Source: Paracoccus aminovorans (GTDB taxonomy: Bacteria > Pseudomonadota > Alphaproteobacteria > Rhodobacterales > Rhodobacteraceae). Taken from it: a stretch of DNA of 64,000 bases. Shown here piece by piece: positions 34,571-43,534 of the stretch. A model generated the notes under the pieces. The model was not told the DNA's origin, ran no database searches, and worked only from the letters and a program-made list of their open reading frames with translations. The stretch covers positions 122,263 through 186,262 of the forward strand of contig NZ_KQ955210.1 of assembly GCF_001546115.1 (NCBI RefSeq). Reading direction: 5' to 3'. The stretch's first letter is position 1. Each line of letters opens with the position of its first letter. The translations under genes and the position numbers were made by a program.

Positions 34571-35131
34571 ATGCAGGGCATGAGCGAGCGCCAGTACGCC
34601 GCGCACGTCGGGCTGTCGCGGGGCGCGATCCAGAAGGCGAAGACCGCCGAACGGCTGGTCCTCTATCCCGACGGCAGCATCAACGCGGCCGAAAGTGATG
34701 TGCGGCGGGCGGAAACCACCGACCCATCGAAGACGCGCAAGCCGCCCGCGCCGAAGCTGAAGCCCGTCCCCGAGGCGGCGGTGGCCGCCGTCGGTGACAC
34801 GCTCCGCGAACAGGGTCTGGCGGTGCCGGCGGTCGGCGGCGGCACGACCTTCCTGCAGGCGAAGACCGCGAACGAGGTGCTGAAGGCGCAGGAGCGGCGC
34901 ATCCGGCTCCAGAAGCTGAAGGGGGAATTGATCGAGCGTGCCCGGGCGCTGTCTCTGGTGTTTCGCCTGGCGCGGGAGGTGCGGGATGCGTGGGTGAACT
35001 GGCCCTCTCGGTCGTCGGCACTCATGGCGGCGGAATTGGGCGTGGAACCGGCCGCGATGCAGAAGGCCTTGGAAAAACATGTACGCGCCCACCTCGACGA
35101 ACTTGCCGAGGTCCGGCCCGACTTCCGGTGA
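34571..35131 (+). CDS. Terminase small subunit-like protein
   Basis: The 186-residue protein starts with a helix-turn-helix (MSERQYAAHVGLSRGAIQKA) that would recognise the packaging site. A linker follows, then a helical oligomerisation part (QAKTANEVLKAQERRIRLQK) like DNA-packaging proteins Nu1/TerS. It overlaps the large subunit by 53 nt, as is common for terminase pairs. It opens the late operon. Confidence 0.83.
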   Translation: MQGMSERQYAAHVGLSRGAIQKAKTAERLVLYPDGSINAAESDVRRAETTDPSKTRKPPAPKLKPVPEAAVAAVGDTLREQGLAVPAVGGGTTFLQAKTANEVLKAQERRIRLQKLKGELIERARALSLVFRLAREVRDAWVNWPSRSSALMAAELGVEPAAMQKALEKHVRAHLDELAEVRPDFR

Positions 35132-37085
35132 AACTGGCGACGACCTGACCGACTTCGACGGCGAGGCAGAAATCCTGCGCACCTGGGGCGCGGGGCTGTC
35201 GCCCGATCCTGATCTCACAGTGTCACAATGGGCGGACCAGCACCGGATGCTCTCGGGCCGCGCCTCGGCCGAACCGGGGCGCTACCGTACGGCGCGCACG
35301 CCCTACATGCGCGAGATCATGGACCGGCTGTCGCCCGGCGATCCCACCCAACGGATCGTGTTCATGAAGGCGGCACAGGTCGGCGCGACCGAGGCGGGCA
35401 ACAACTGGATCGGGTTCGCCATCCACCAGGCGCCGGGGCCGATGCTGGCGGTCCAGCCCACCGTAGAACTTGCCAAGCGCAACTCGCGCCAGCGGATCGA
35501 CCCACTGATCGACGAGAGCCCGGAACTGCGCGAGCGGGTGAAGCCCGCGCGATCCCGCGACGCGGGCAACACCATGCTGTCGAAGGAATTCGCGGGCGGC
35601 ATCCTGATCATGACCGGGGCAAACTCGGCCGTGGGTCTGCGCTCGACCCCGGCGCGTTATATCTTCCTCGACGAGGTCGATGCCTATCCCGCCTCGGCCG
35701 ACGAGGAAGGCGATCCCGTCACGCTGGCCGAGGCGCGGTCGCTGACCTTCGCCCACCGGCGCAAGGTGCTGCTGGTCTCGACGCCGACGATCCGGGGTCT
35801 GAGCCGGATCGAGCGGGAGTATGAGGCGAGCGACCAGCGGCGGTTCTTTGTGCCGTGCCCGCATTGCGGCGCGATGCAATTTCTGAAGTTCGACCGGCTG
35901 CGCTGGCAGAAGGGCCGCCCGGAGACAGCGGAGTATCACTGCGAGGGCTGCGACGCGGCAATCGCGGAGCACCACAAGACGGCGATGCTGGAGGGCGGCG
36001 AATGGCGGGCAACCGCCACGGCCGCCGATCCGACCACGGTCGGGTATCACCTCTCGGCGCTCTATTCGCCGATCGGCTGGCTGAGCTGGGAGCGGATCGT
36101 GCGGGCATGGGACGCGGCCCAAGGGTCGGACGAGGCGATCAAGGCGTTCCGCAACACGATCCTCGGCGAAACATGGGTCGAGACCGGGGAAGCGCCCGAC
36201 TGGCAGCGGCTCTACGACCGGCGCGAGCATTGGAAATCCGGCACGGTGCCTGCGGGCGGGCTGTTCCTGACCGCCGGGGCCGACGTCCAGAAGGACCGGA
36301 TCGAGGTCGATGTCTGGGCCTGGGGGCGCGGGCTTGAGTCCTGGCTCGTCGATCACGTCGTGATCGAGGGCGGGCCGGATCGGCGCGACGCATGGTCCGA
36401 GCTGACGGCGCTGCTGGATCGAAGCTGGCCGCACGAGCGCGGCGCGCATCTGCGCATCGCTCGGATGGCCATCGACACCGGCTACGAGGCCCCGGCGGTC
36501 TATTCCTGGTCGCGGGCGCAGGGGTTTGGGCAGGTGTCGCCGGTCAAGGGCGTCGAGGGGTTCAACCGCTCCAGCCCGGTGTCGGGGCCGACCTTCGTCG
36601 ACGCGACCGAGGGCGGTAAACGCCTGCGGCGCGGCGCGCGGCTCTGGACCGTGGCGGTGTCGACCTTCAAGGCCGAGACCTATCGCTTCCTGCGGCTGGC
36701 GCGCCCGACCGAGGAGGAGATGGCCGACGGGGCGGCGTTTCCGCCCGGATCGGTCCACCTGCCGCACTGGGTCGAGAACGAATGGCTGAAGCAGTTCGTG
36801 GCCGAGCAGCTGGTGACGGTGCGCACGAAACGTGGCTTCGCCCGGCTGGAATGGCAGAAGCTGCGCGAGCGGAACGAAGCGCTGGATTGCCGGGTCTATG
36901 CCCGCGCCGCTGCCTGGATCGCGGGCGCGGATCGCTGGCCCAACGAGAAATGGCGTGACCTCGAGGATCAGCTCGGGGCCGCCCCCACCGACACCGATCC
37001 CGCCGGACAGATCAACCGGCCGGGACAGGCCCCGCAGGGCAAGCGCCGCTCCGACTGGCTCGGGCGGCGTGGAGGATGGTTTTGA
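35079..37085 (+). CDS. Phage terminase large subunit (lambda gpA family)
   Basis: The 668-residue packaging motor and nuclease has an ATPase domain with a variant Walker A (FMKAAQVGATEAGNN) and a Walker B (YIFLDEVDAYP). A zinc knuckle (PCPHCGAMQFLKF; YHCEGCDAAIAEH) and the nuclease domain (TAGADVQKDRIEVDVWAWG) follow. This matches the GpA family that cuts concatemers at cos sites. The length is normal and no damage is visible. Confidence 0.95.
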   Translation: MYAPTSTNLPRSGPTSGETGDDLTDFDGEAEILRTWGAGLSPDPDLTVSQWADQHRMLSGRASAEPGRYRTARTPYMREIMDRLSPGDPTQRIVFMKAAQVGATEAGNNWIGFAIHQAPGPMLAVQPTVELAKRNSRQRIDPLIDESPELRERVKPARSRDAGNTMLSKEFAGGILIMTGANSAVGLRSTPARYIFLDEVDAYPASADEEGDPVTLAEARSLTFAHRRKVLLVSTPTIRGLSRIEREYEASDQRRFFVPCPHCGAMQFLKFDRLRWQKGRPETAEYHCEGCDAAIAEHHKTAMLEGGEWRATATAADPTTVGYHLSALYSPIGWLSWERIVRAWDAAQGSDEAIKAFRNTILGETWVETGEAPDWQRLYDRREHWKSGTVPAGGLFLTAGADVQKDRIEVDVWAWGRGLESWLVDHVVIEGGPDRRDAWSELTALLDRSWPHERGAHLRIARMAIDTGYEAPAVYSWSRAQGFGQVSPVKGVEGFNRSSPVSGPTFVDATEGGKRLRRGARLWTVAVSTFKAETYRFLRLARPTEEEMADGAAFPPGSVHLPHWVENEWLKQFVAEQLVTVRTKRGFARLEWQKLRERNEALDCRVYARAAAWIAGADRWPNEKWRDLEDQLGAAPTDTDPAGQINRPGQAPQGKRRSDWLGRRGGWF

Positions 37086-37087
37086 AC

Positions 37088-37297
37088 ATGACGGACTGGA
37101 CGGAAACCGAGCTCTCGGCGCTGCGCCGGGCCTATGCCAGCGGTACGACGCGGGTCAGCTATGACGGCAAGTCGGTCGACTACGGCTCGGCCGAGGATCT
37201 GCTGGCGCGCATCCGCACCATCGAGCGCGCCATCGCGGGAAAGACACGGCCGCTGCCGGTGGCCGGGCTGGCTGGCTTCAGCCGCGGAGATCGCTGA
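37088..37297 (+). CDS. gpW-like head-tail joining protein
   Basis: The 69-residue protein (MTDWTETELSALRRAYASGT...; later YGSAEDLLARIRTIERAIAG) has the size and helical pattern of gpW, which joins head and tail in lambda-like phages. It lies between terminase and portal as gpW does. I chose the ATG at 37088 because GGAGG lies about 11 nt upstream; the codon at 37076 overlaps it. The stop overlaps the portal start. Confidence 0.85.
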   Translation: MTDWTETELSALRRAYASGTTRVSYDGKSVDYGSAEDLLARIRTIERAIAGKTRPLPVAGLAGFSRGDR

Positions 37298-38808
37298 TGT
37301 CGGCGACCTGGTTCGATCACGCCATCGCCACGGTGGCGCCGCGCATGGCCGCCCGCCGCGTCATGGCGCGTCAGGCGTTCGAGACCCTGACGCGGGGCTA
37401 TGACGGGGCCGCGCGTGGGCGGAGGACCGAGGGCTGGCGCGCGCCGGGATCCTCCGCCGACACCGAGATCGGCGTCGCCGGAGCCCTGTTGCGCGATCGG
37501 ATGCGCGACCTGGTGCGCAACAACCCGCACGCGGCCAAGGCCGTCGCGGTGCTGGTCAACAACATCATCGGCTCGGGGCTAATGCCCCGCGCCGCCAGTG
37601 GCGACGACACGCTGGACCGGAAGGTCGACGCGCTCTTCGAGCGCTGGACGGCGGAGTGCGATGCCGACGGCCAGCTGGACTTCTACGGCCTGCAGACGCT
37701 GATCTGCCGCGAGATGGTCGAGGCGGGTGAGGTCCTGGTACGCCGCCGGTTGCGGCGGGCAAGCGATGGCCTGCCGGTGCCGCTGCAATTGCAGGTGCTG
37801 GAAGCGGACTTCCTCGACGCCTCGAAATCCGGCGCCTTGGGCGCGGGACGCTTAGTCCAGGGGATCGAGTTCGACCCGGTCGGCAAGCGCCGGGCCTATT
37901 GGCTGCACGCCGAGCATCCGGGCGACGCCTATGGCGCCTTGCAGAACGGCCTGCAGAGCCGCCCGGTCCCCGCGACCGAGATCGCGCACATCTACGAGAA
38001 GCAGCGCACGCAGGCGCGCGGCGTTCCCTGGGGCGCGCCGGTGATCCGGTCGTTGCGTGATCTCGACGATTACGAGGTGGCCGAACTGGTCCGCAAGAAG
38101 ACCGAGGCCTGCGTCACCGCCATCGTCTTCGGCGACGACGAGGCGCAGCAGGGCATCGCGCCCTCTGTGGTCGACGCCGATGGCAACCGGGTCGAGCAGT
38201 TCGAGCCAGGGCTCATCGCCTATGCCCGCGGCGGCAAGGACATCCGGTTCAACCAGCCCTCTGCCACCGGCGGCTACGGCGAATACAAGCGCGCGAGCCT
38301 GCACACGATCTCGGCCGGGTTCCGCGTGCCCTACGAGCTGCTGACCGGTGACCTCAGCCAGGTCAACTACTCCTCGATCCGGGCGGGGCTCGTCGAGTTC
38401 CGCCGCATGATCGACGCCGTGCAGTGGCAGCTATTCATCCCGATGCTATGCGCGCCGGTGTGGCGCTGGTTCACGGAAGCCGCATGGGCAGCAGGGCAGA
38501 TCCCGACACCGGACGTGCCGGTGGAATGGTCGCCGCCGAAGTTCGATGCCGTCGATCCCTACAAGGATGCGATGGCCGACCTGCTGGCAATCCGGACAGG
38601 CACGATGACGCTCGCGCAAGCCATTGCCCGGCAGGGCCACAACCCGGACGCGGTGCTGGCAGAAATCGCTGCCACCAACGCCAAGCTCGATGGCCTCGGC
38701 CTCGTGCTCGACAGCGATCCGCGCCGCGTCACCAAGACCGGCAGCGTGCAGGCGGGTGACCCGACCAGTGACCCGGCCGCCCCCGCATCCGAAACAGAGA
38801 AGGAATAG
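37297..38808 (+). CDS. Portal protein (lambda gpB family)
   Basis: The 503-residue protein forms the DNA entry ring at one capsid vertex. Family features include DLVRNNPHAAKAVAVLVNNI near residues 70-90, LEADFLDASKSG, GIEFDPVGKRRAYWLHAEHP, and ELLTGDLSQVNYSSIRAGLV. The length is normal for lambda-type portals. Its ATG overlaps the gpW stop. Confidence 0.95.
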   Translation: MSATWFDHAIATVAPRMAARRVMARQAFETLTRGYDGAARGRRTEGWRAPGSSADTEIGVAGALLRDRMRDLVRNNPHAAKAVAVLVNNIIGSGLMPRAASGDDTLDRKVDALFERWTAECDADGQLDFYGLQTLICREMVEAGEVLVRRRLRRASDGLPVPLQLQVLEADFLDASKSGALGAGRLVQGIEFDPVGKRRAYWLHAEHPGDAYGALQNGLQSRPVPATEIAHIYEKQRTQARGVPWGAPVIRSLRDLDDYEVAELVRKKTEACVTAIVFGDDEAQQGIAPSVVDADGNRVEQFEPGLIAYARGGKDIRFNQPSATGGYGEYKRASLHTISAGFRVPYELLTGDLSQVNYSSIRAGLVEFRRMIDAVQWQLFIPMLCAPVWRWFTEAAWAAGQIPTPDVPVEWSPPKFDAVDPYKDAMADLLAIRTGTMTLAQAIARQGHNPDAVLAEIAATNAKLDGLGLVLDSDPRRVTKTGSVQAGDPTSDPAAPASETEKE

Positions 38809-38812
38809 GGCC

Positions 38813-40846
38813 ATGCCCGACACGATGATGGCGGCCCCGGTCGCCTTGCCGATGCAGCTGCGGCGCGCACCGATCCTGCCCGCAACCGTCAATTCCGAGG
38901 CGCGCTCCGTCGACGTCGTCTTCACCTCCGGCGCGGCTGTCCGGCGGCGGCGCTGGACCGGCTGGGACACCTCCGTGCCCTTCGACGAGATCCTCGAGGT
39001 CAGCGACCGCGCGGTGGATCTGACGCGCCTCAATGCCGGGGCCCCTGCGCTCGACAGCCATTCGGTCTGGTCCTCGCATTCGCAGGTGGGCGTGGTCGAA
39101 CGCGCCTGGATCGAGGGCAAGGAGGGCAAGGCCACCATCCGTTTCCCGCGCGAGGGCCTGGACCAGGCCGCCGACCGCATGTTCGGCCTGATCAGCGACG
39201 GGATCATCCGGAACGTCTCGGTCGGCTATTCCATCGAGCGTGTGAAAGTGGTCGAGCCCGCCGCCAAGGGCGAGGTCGAGCAGCGCATTGTCGAACGCTG
39301 GACGCCGCTCGAGGTCAGCTTCGTGACCGTTCCCGCCGATCCCCGCGCGCAGGTCCGCGCCGCGGATCAGGCCAGCTATCCCGTCGAGATCGTCGACACC
39401 CGCATGCAAAAGGAGGCATCCATGCCTGAGAGCACGACCACCGTGGCCGGGGATGTCCCCGCCATGACCGAGACCCGCCAGCAGCCCGTCGCGGCCCCGG
39501 CACAGCCCGAACAGACGGCCGCGCGTATGCCGGAACCGGCTGCCGCACCCGACAGCGAGGCCATCGCCACCCGCGCCCGCGAGGCCGAGCGTGATCGCGT
39601 CTCCACCATCTACGATCTGACCGGTCGTCTGAACCTCGAGCGCAGCTTCGCCGAGGATCTGGTCAAGCGCGGCGTCAGTGTTGACGAGTCCCGCCGCCTG
39701 ATCCTCGACCAGGTGGCGGCGAAGTCGGACGAGACCCGGACCTTCCCGCACGTTTCCATCCCCCTCGGCGGCCGGGACGAGCGCATCACCCGCCGCGACG
39801 CGGTGGCGAACGCGCTGCTGCACCGCTACAGCCCGACGCTGTTCCCGCTGGAAGACGCCGCGCGCCAGTACCGCGGCATGACGCTGCTGGAACTGGCCCG
39901 CGAAAGCCTCGGCAATGCCGGGGTCAACACGCGCGGCCTGTCGCGCGACGAGGTGGCGACCCGCGCGCTGCATTCGACCTCGGACTTCCCCGAGATCCTC
40001 TCGGCCGTCACCAACAAGACCCTGCGGCAGGCCTATGACGCCTATCCCCGGACCTTCGCGCTCTTCTGCCGCCAGGTGCTGGCGACCGACTTCAAATCGA
40101 TGCACCGGGTCCAGCTGGGCGAGGCCCCGCAGCTTCTGGAGGTCGGCGAAAGCGGCGAGTTCAAGCGCGGGACGCTGGGCGAGAGCAAGGAAAGCTACAA
40201 GGTCAAGACCTATGGCCGGGTCGTGGCCATCACCCGGCAGGTGCTGATCAACGACGATCTGGATGCCTTCACCCGGATCCCCGCGATGTACGGCAACTCC
40301 ATCGCCCAGCTGGAAAGCGACGTGGTCTGGGGCATCATCACCGCGAACCCGGCGATGGCCGACGGCAACGCGCTCTTCCACACGACGCACAAGAACCTCG
40401 CCGCAACGGGCGCGGCGCTGGACGTGGCGAGCGTCGGGGCGGCGCGGGCGGCGATGGCGCTGCAGACCGGGCTCGACAAGAAGACGGTGCTGAACATCCG
40501 GCCCGCCTTCCTGATCGTGCCCGCCGCGCTGGAACTGAAGGCCGAGCAACTGGTCGCCCAGAACCTCGTCCCGGCCGACAGTGCCAAGGTGGTGCCCCAG
40601 TCGATCCGGACGCTGTCCCCGATCAGCGAACCGCGCCTCGATGCCGCCAGCGCCACCTCCTGGTATCTGGCGGCCTCGCCCAACCAGATCGACACCATCG
40701 AATACGCCTATCTGGAAGGCCAGCAGGGCGCCTACATCGAGACCCGCAACGGCTTCGACGTCGACGGCGTCGAGATCAAGTGCCGCCTCGATTTCGGCGC
40801 CAAGGCCATCGACTGGCGCGGCCTCTACAAGAACCCCGGCGCATAA
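38813..40846 (+). CDS. Prohead protease / major capsid protein fusion
   Basis: The 677-residue protein has an N-terminal S78-type prohead protease (DSHSVWSSHSQVGVVERAW with the catalytic His; ERWTPLEVSFVTVPADPRAQ with the catalytic Ser). An Ala/Pro/Gln-rich scaffold-like linker (about residues 200-260) and then an HK97-fold major capsid domain (from about residue 270) follow. An internal ATG at 39422, next to AAGGAGG, could give a separate scaffold-capsid product. Self-cleavage would release mature capsid protein. The start at 38813 follows the portal stop by 5 nt. Confidence 0.92.
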   Translation: MPDTMMAAPVALPMQLRRAPILPATVNSEARSVDVVFTSGAAVRRRRWTGWDTSVPFDEILEVSDRAVDLTRLNAGAPALDSHSVWSSHSQVGVVERAWIEGKEGKATIRFPREGLDQAADRMFGLISDGIIRNVSVGYSIERVKVVEPAAKGEVEQRIVERWTPLEVSFVTVPADPRAQVRAADQASYPVEIVDTRMQKEASMPESTTTVAGDVPAMTETRQQPVAAPAQPEQTAARMPEPAAAPDSEAIATRAREAERDRVSTIYDLTGRLNLERSFAEDLVKRGVSVDESRRLILDQVAAKSDETRTFPHVSIPLGGRDERITRRDAVANALLHRYSPTLFPLEDAARQYRGMTLLELARESLGNAGVNTRGLSRDEVATRALHSTSDFPEILSAVTNKTLRQAYDAYPRTFALFCRQVLATDFKSMHRVQLGEAPQLLEVGESGEFKRGTLGESKESYKVKTYGRVVAITRQVLINDDLDAFTRIPAMYGNSIAQLESDVVWGIITANPAMADGNALFHTTHKNLAATGAALDVASVGAARAAMALQTGLDKKTVLNIRPAFLIVPAALELKAEQLVAQNLVPADSAKVVPQSIRTLSPISEPRLDAASATSWYLAASPNQIDTIEYAYLEGQQGAYIETRNGFDVDGVEIKCRLDFGAKAIDWRGLYKNPGA

Positions 40847-40923
40847 CCGCCACCCCATGCTGAACCCTGACATGCGGGCGGTCCAATCGGGCCGCCCTTC
40901 GTCATTCCACAAGGATCCTCCCC

Positions 40924-41259
40924 ATGAAAACCTACGTCCAGCCCGGCAACACCATCACCCTGACCGCGCCCTACGCCGTCGCCGCGGGCGATGGCCTGCT
41001 CGTCGGCTCCATCTTCGGCGTGGCCTCCGGCACCGCCGCCATTGGCGAAAGTGTCGAGGCCGCGCTTGTCGGCGTCTACGAGCTGAAGAAGCTCGGCTCG
41101 CAGGCGTGGGCCGTCGGCGAGCGCATCTATTGGGACAACACCGCCCGCCAGACCACCAAGGTCACCACCTCGAACACCCTGATCGGCGTGGCGACCGAAG
41201 TGGTGGCGGGCGGCGCGGGTGATGTAGTCGGCCGGGTGCGGCTGAACGGGGCGTTCTGA
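40924..41259 (+). CDS. DUF2190 capsid decoration-like protein
   Basis: The 111-residue, beta-rich protein (MKTYVQPGNTITLTAPYAVA...; later GERIYWDNTARQTTKV and TLIGVATEVVAGGAGDVVGR) matches the DUF2190 family, small capsid-stabilising proteins next to the major capsid gene. Its stop overlaps the next start. Confidence 0.86.
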   Translation: MKTYVQPGNTITLTAPYAVAAGDGLLVGSIFGVASGTAAIGESVEAALVGVYELKKLGSQAWAVGERIYWDNTARQTTKVTTSNTLIGVATEVVAGGAGDVVGRVRLNGAF

Positions 41260-41570
41260 TGAGCGCCTTCGCCGCTGCCGTCGGCGTACTCTTCGCCGAT
41301 CCGAACGTCGGCCGGGATGCGGTCTACATCGCCGATGGCGGCGCGCCGGTCCTGGTGCGCGTCGTGGCGCGGCGCGCCGATGCGTCGACCTCCTTCGGCG
41401 ACGCGCGGCTCTGGTCGGAGACTACGCGCGTCGATCTGCGCGTGGCCGAGGTGCCAGCGCCGCGGCCCGGCGACCGCATCGAGATCGACGGCGACGCCTT
41501 CCTCATCCAAGGCGAGCCCGTCCGTGATCGTGAACGGCTGGTCTGGACCATCGACCTGCGCCCGGCATGA
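41259..41570 (+). CDS. Head-tail attachment protein (gpFII-like)
   Basis: The 103-residue beta-rich protein (MSAFAAAVGVLFADPNVGRD...; RPGDRIEIDGDAFLIQGEPV; WTIDLRP) has the size and small-barrel pattern of FII-type head-tail connectors. It is coupled to the next gene by an ATGA overlap. Confidence 0.8.
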   Translation: MSAFAAAVGVLFADPNVGRDAVYIADGGAPVLVRVVARRADASTSFGDARLWSETTRVDLRVAEVPAPRPGDRIEIDGDAFLIQGEPVRDRERLVWTIDLRPA

Positions 41571-42244
41571 CCGCGATGAAGCTGAAGCTCGACATCGATC
41601 CCGACATCGTCGCGATGATGGCGGCTGAGGTTTCGGCGGGCGAGCGCGCCGTGTCGGCCGCGATCCGCGAGGCCGGGACCGGGCTGAAGGCCGCCTGGCG
41701 GCTGCAGATCACTGGTGCGGGGCTTGGGGCCCGGCTCGCCCGCACCATCCGGTCGGAGCAGTTCCCCAAGGTCACGCCCAGCCTCAACGCGGCAGCCGTG
41801 GTCTGGTCCAACGCCCCGGTCATCGTCGGCGCGCACGACACCGGCCCGCTGATCCGCTCGAAAAATGGCTTTTGGCTGGCGATCCCCACGCCCGCCGCAG
41901 GCAAGTCCTTGCGTGGCGGTCGGAACACGCCCGGCGAATGGGAACGGCGCACTGGCCTGCGCCTGCGCTTCATCTATCGCCGCAGGGGGCCGAGCCTGCT
42001 GGTGGCCGAGGGGCGGCTGAACACCAAGGGCCGCGCCGTCGCGTCACGGTCAAGGACCGGCCGGGGCCTCGTGACAGCACCGATCTTCCTGCTGGTGCCG
42101 CAGGTCAAGCTGCCGAAGCGGCTGGATCTGGCGCGGGACGCGGCGCGGGCGCATCATGCGGTGCCGGGGTTGATCGTCGCGAACTGGGTGGAGGGAACGT
42201 CTTGTGACGAAGTAAACCCGCTCAGGGACGCAGGACTACAATAG
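41567..42244 (+). CDS. DUF6441-like tail completion protein, C-terminus altered by an insertion
   Basis: The 225-residue protein (KLDIDPDIVAMMAAEVSAGE; GRNTPGEWERRTGLRLRFIY; FLLVPQVKLPKRLDLARDAA) fits the DUF6441 family, found at the head-tail border. The family-like sequence ends near GLIVANWVEG; the last 16 or so residues (SCDEVNPLRDAGLQ) run into the end of a reversed gene with a 9-nt convergent overlap. This suggests the original C-terminus was replaced when the TauE gene was inserted. Confidence 0.8.
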   Translation: MTAMKLKLDIDPDIVAMMAAEVSAGERAVSAAIREAGTGLKAAWRLQITGAGLGARLARTIRSEQFPKVTPSLNAAAVVWSNAPVIVGAHDTGPLIRSKNGFWLAIPTPAAGKSLRGGRNTPGEWERRTGLRLRFIYRRRGPSLLVAEGRLNTKGRAVASRSRTGRGLVTAPIFLLVPQVKLPKRLDLARDAARAHHAVPGLIVANWVEGTSCDEVNPLRDAGLQ

Positions 42245-42979
42245 CAACTTGACCCCCGATGCCAGCAGCAGCGCGGCCAGGATGCCTCGCAGCCAGCGGT
42301 CCGAGAGGTATCGGCTTCCGACGAACGCGCCAACTGTGCCCCCAACCGCGACTGCCGCAAGCCACAAGGGCAGCGATGCGGGGATCTGATCCCAATAGGC
42401 GTAGGCACCGATCAGGGCGGCCGCAGAATTCATCAGATTGTAGAGCGCTGTCGTTGCGGCCGTCTGATGCGCCGTGCCCCATCTCATCGCAAAAATGACT
42501 GGCGCGAGAAAAACACCGCCACCGGTCCCTGTCGTTCCCGATACGAAGCCTATCAGCGCCCCTGTCGCCAGAGCAGCCAGGAATGGCGGCGTCCTGGGAG
42601 GTGCGACGTTTCCTGCGGATCTTTTCATCACTGATCGTGCCATCTGCAACGCGGAAAGCACCAGGATCGCACCGACGATAGGGTAGTACACCCCTTCCGC
42701 CAACTGGATCGACCCACCAAGCATCGAGAACGGGAAGCCCAGAACGGCAAATGGATAGATGTGGCGCCATGACAATCGGCCGGACTTCATGAACCACGCC
42801 GTGCCGATTGCGGCCACCATGAGATTCAGGGCGAGCGCGGTCGTTTTCATGGCCAACGGCGCGACTCCGAATAGTGCCATGATCGCGATATAGCCGGACG
42901 CTCCTGCCTGTCCTACGGCGGCGTAGATCACGGCAATTACGAGAAAGACGCCGGCAAGCCAGAATACTTCGGTGTCCAA
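42236..42979 (-). CDS. TauE/SafE-type sulfite/sulfonate exporter (prophage cargo)
   Basis: The 247-residue polytopic membrane protein matches the TauE/SafE family: repeated hydrophobic helices, the N-terminal AVGQAGASGYIAIMALFG repeat and its partner GFVSGTTGTGGGVFLAPVIF, and LNLMVAAIGTAWFMKSGR. Members export sulfite, sulfoacetate or other small organic acids. The start is taken as TTG (42979) after GGAGG 11 nt upstream; no ATG fits without reading the antisense of the tail gene. It lies reversed within the late operon, with A+T-richer codons than its neighbours, so it is probably expressed independently as cargo. Confidence 0.88.
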   Translation of the reverse strand: MDTEVFWLAGVFLVIAVIYAAVGQAGASGYIAIMALFGVAPLAMKTTALALNLMVAAIGTAWFMKSGRLSWRHIYPFAVLGFPFSMLGGSIQLAEGVYYPIVGAILVLSALQMARSVMKRSAGNVAPPRTPPFLAALATGALIGFVSGTTGTGGGVFLAPVIFAMRWGTAHQTAATTALYNLMNSAAALIGAYAYWDQIPASLPLWLAAVAVGGTVGAFVGSRYLSDRWLRGILAALLLASGVKLLL

Positions 42980-43089
42980 TACTCTCTGCGCCTCCACGGC
43001 AAAGCATGACTCGGCCACGGCCGCACGTGCCCGAAAATCGGACGAAGGTTCGTGCGCCTTCCGATCAACTATCGCAATTGGCTCGAGCA

Positions 43090-43509
43090 ATGCCCACCCC
43101 CCGCGAAACCATCCTCGCCGCGCTGCACGCGCGGCTTTCGACGTTGCCCGCCGCCGCCCTGCGCGGTGACGTGCTGCCAGAGCGCGTGCCAACCGCAGGC
43201 CTCCTGATCCTGCGCGACGGCGAGCCGGGGGAACCCGAGGTGACGCTGTCGCCGCTGCGCTACCACTATCAGCACCGCGCCGAGATCGAGGCGGTCGTGC
43301 AAGGTGCCACCCGTGACGCTACCTTCGACATCCTCTGCGCCAGCATCGGCGCGGCGATTGCAGCCGACCGCACGCTGGGAGGCCTCTGCGATTGGGTCGA
43401 GGCAGAAGCGCCGCGTCCGGTCGATCTGCCGGTCGAGGGTGCCGCCAGCCTGAAGGCAGCGGTGATCCCGGTCATCCTGCACTATTCCACGGCCGATTCG
43501 CTGGCCTGA
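43090..43509 (+). CDS. Tail terminator-like minor tail protein
   Basis: The 139-residue protein (MPTPRETILAALHARLSTLP...; LRYHYQHRAEIEAVVQGATR; SLKAAVIPVILHYST) has the size and alpha/beta pattern of tail terminator/completion proteins (gpU-like). It lies directly before the tail tube gene. The start at 43090 has no good ribosome-binding site upstream; the inserted reversed gene may have removed the original one. Confidence 0.75.
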   Translation: MPTPRETILAALHARLSTLPAAALRGDVLPERVPTAGLLILRDGEPGEPEVTLSPLRYHYQHRAEIEAVVQGATRDATFDILCASIGAAIAADRTLGGLCDWVEAEAPRPVDLPVEGAASLKAAVIPVILHYSTADSLA

Positions 43510-43534
43510 CCCCGAATAACGAAAGGAGACTACG

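Noticed and set aside
43090..43509. Labelling the small tail gene an acyl-CoA transferase, a name I have seen for similar proteins
   Set aside because: It has no CoA-transferase motif, is far too short, and lies exactly where a tail terminator is expected.
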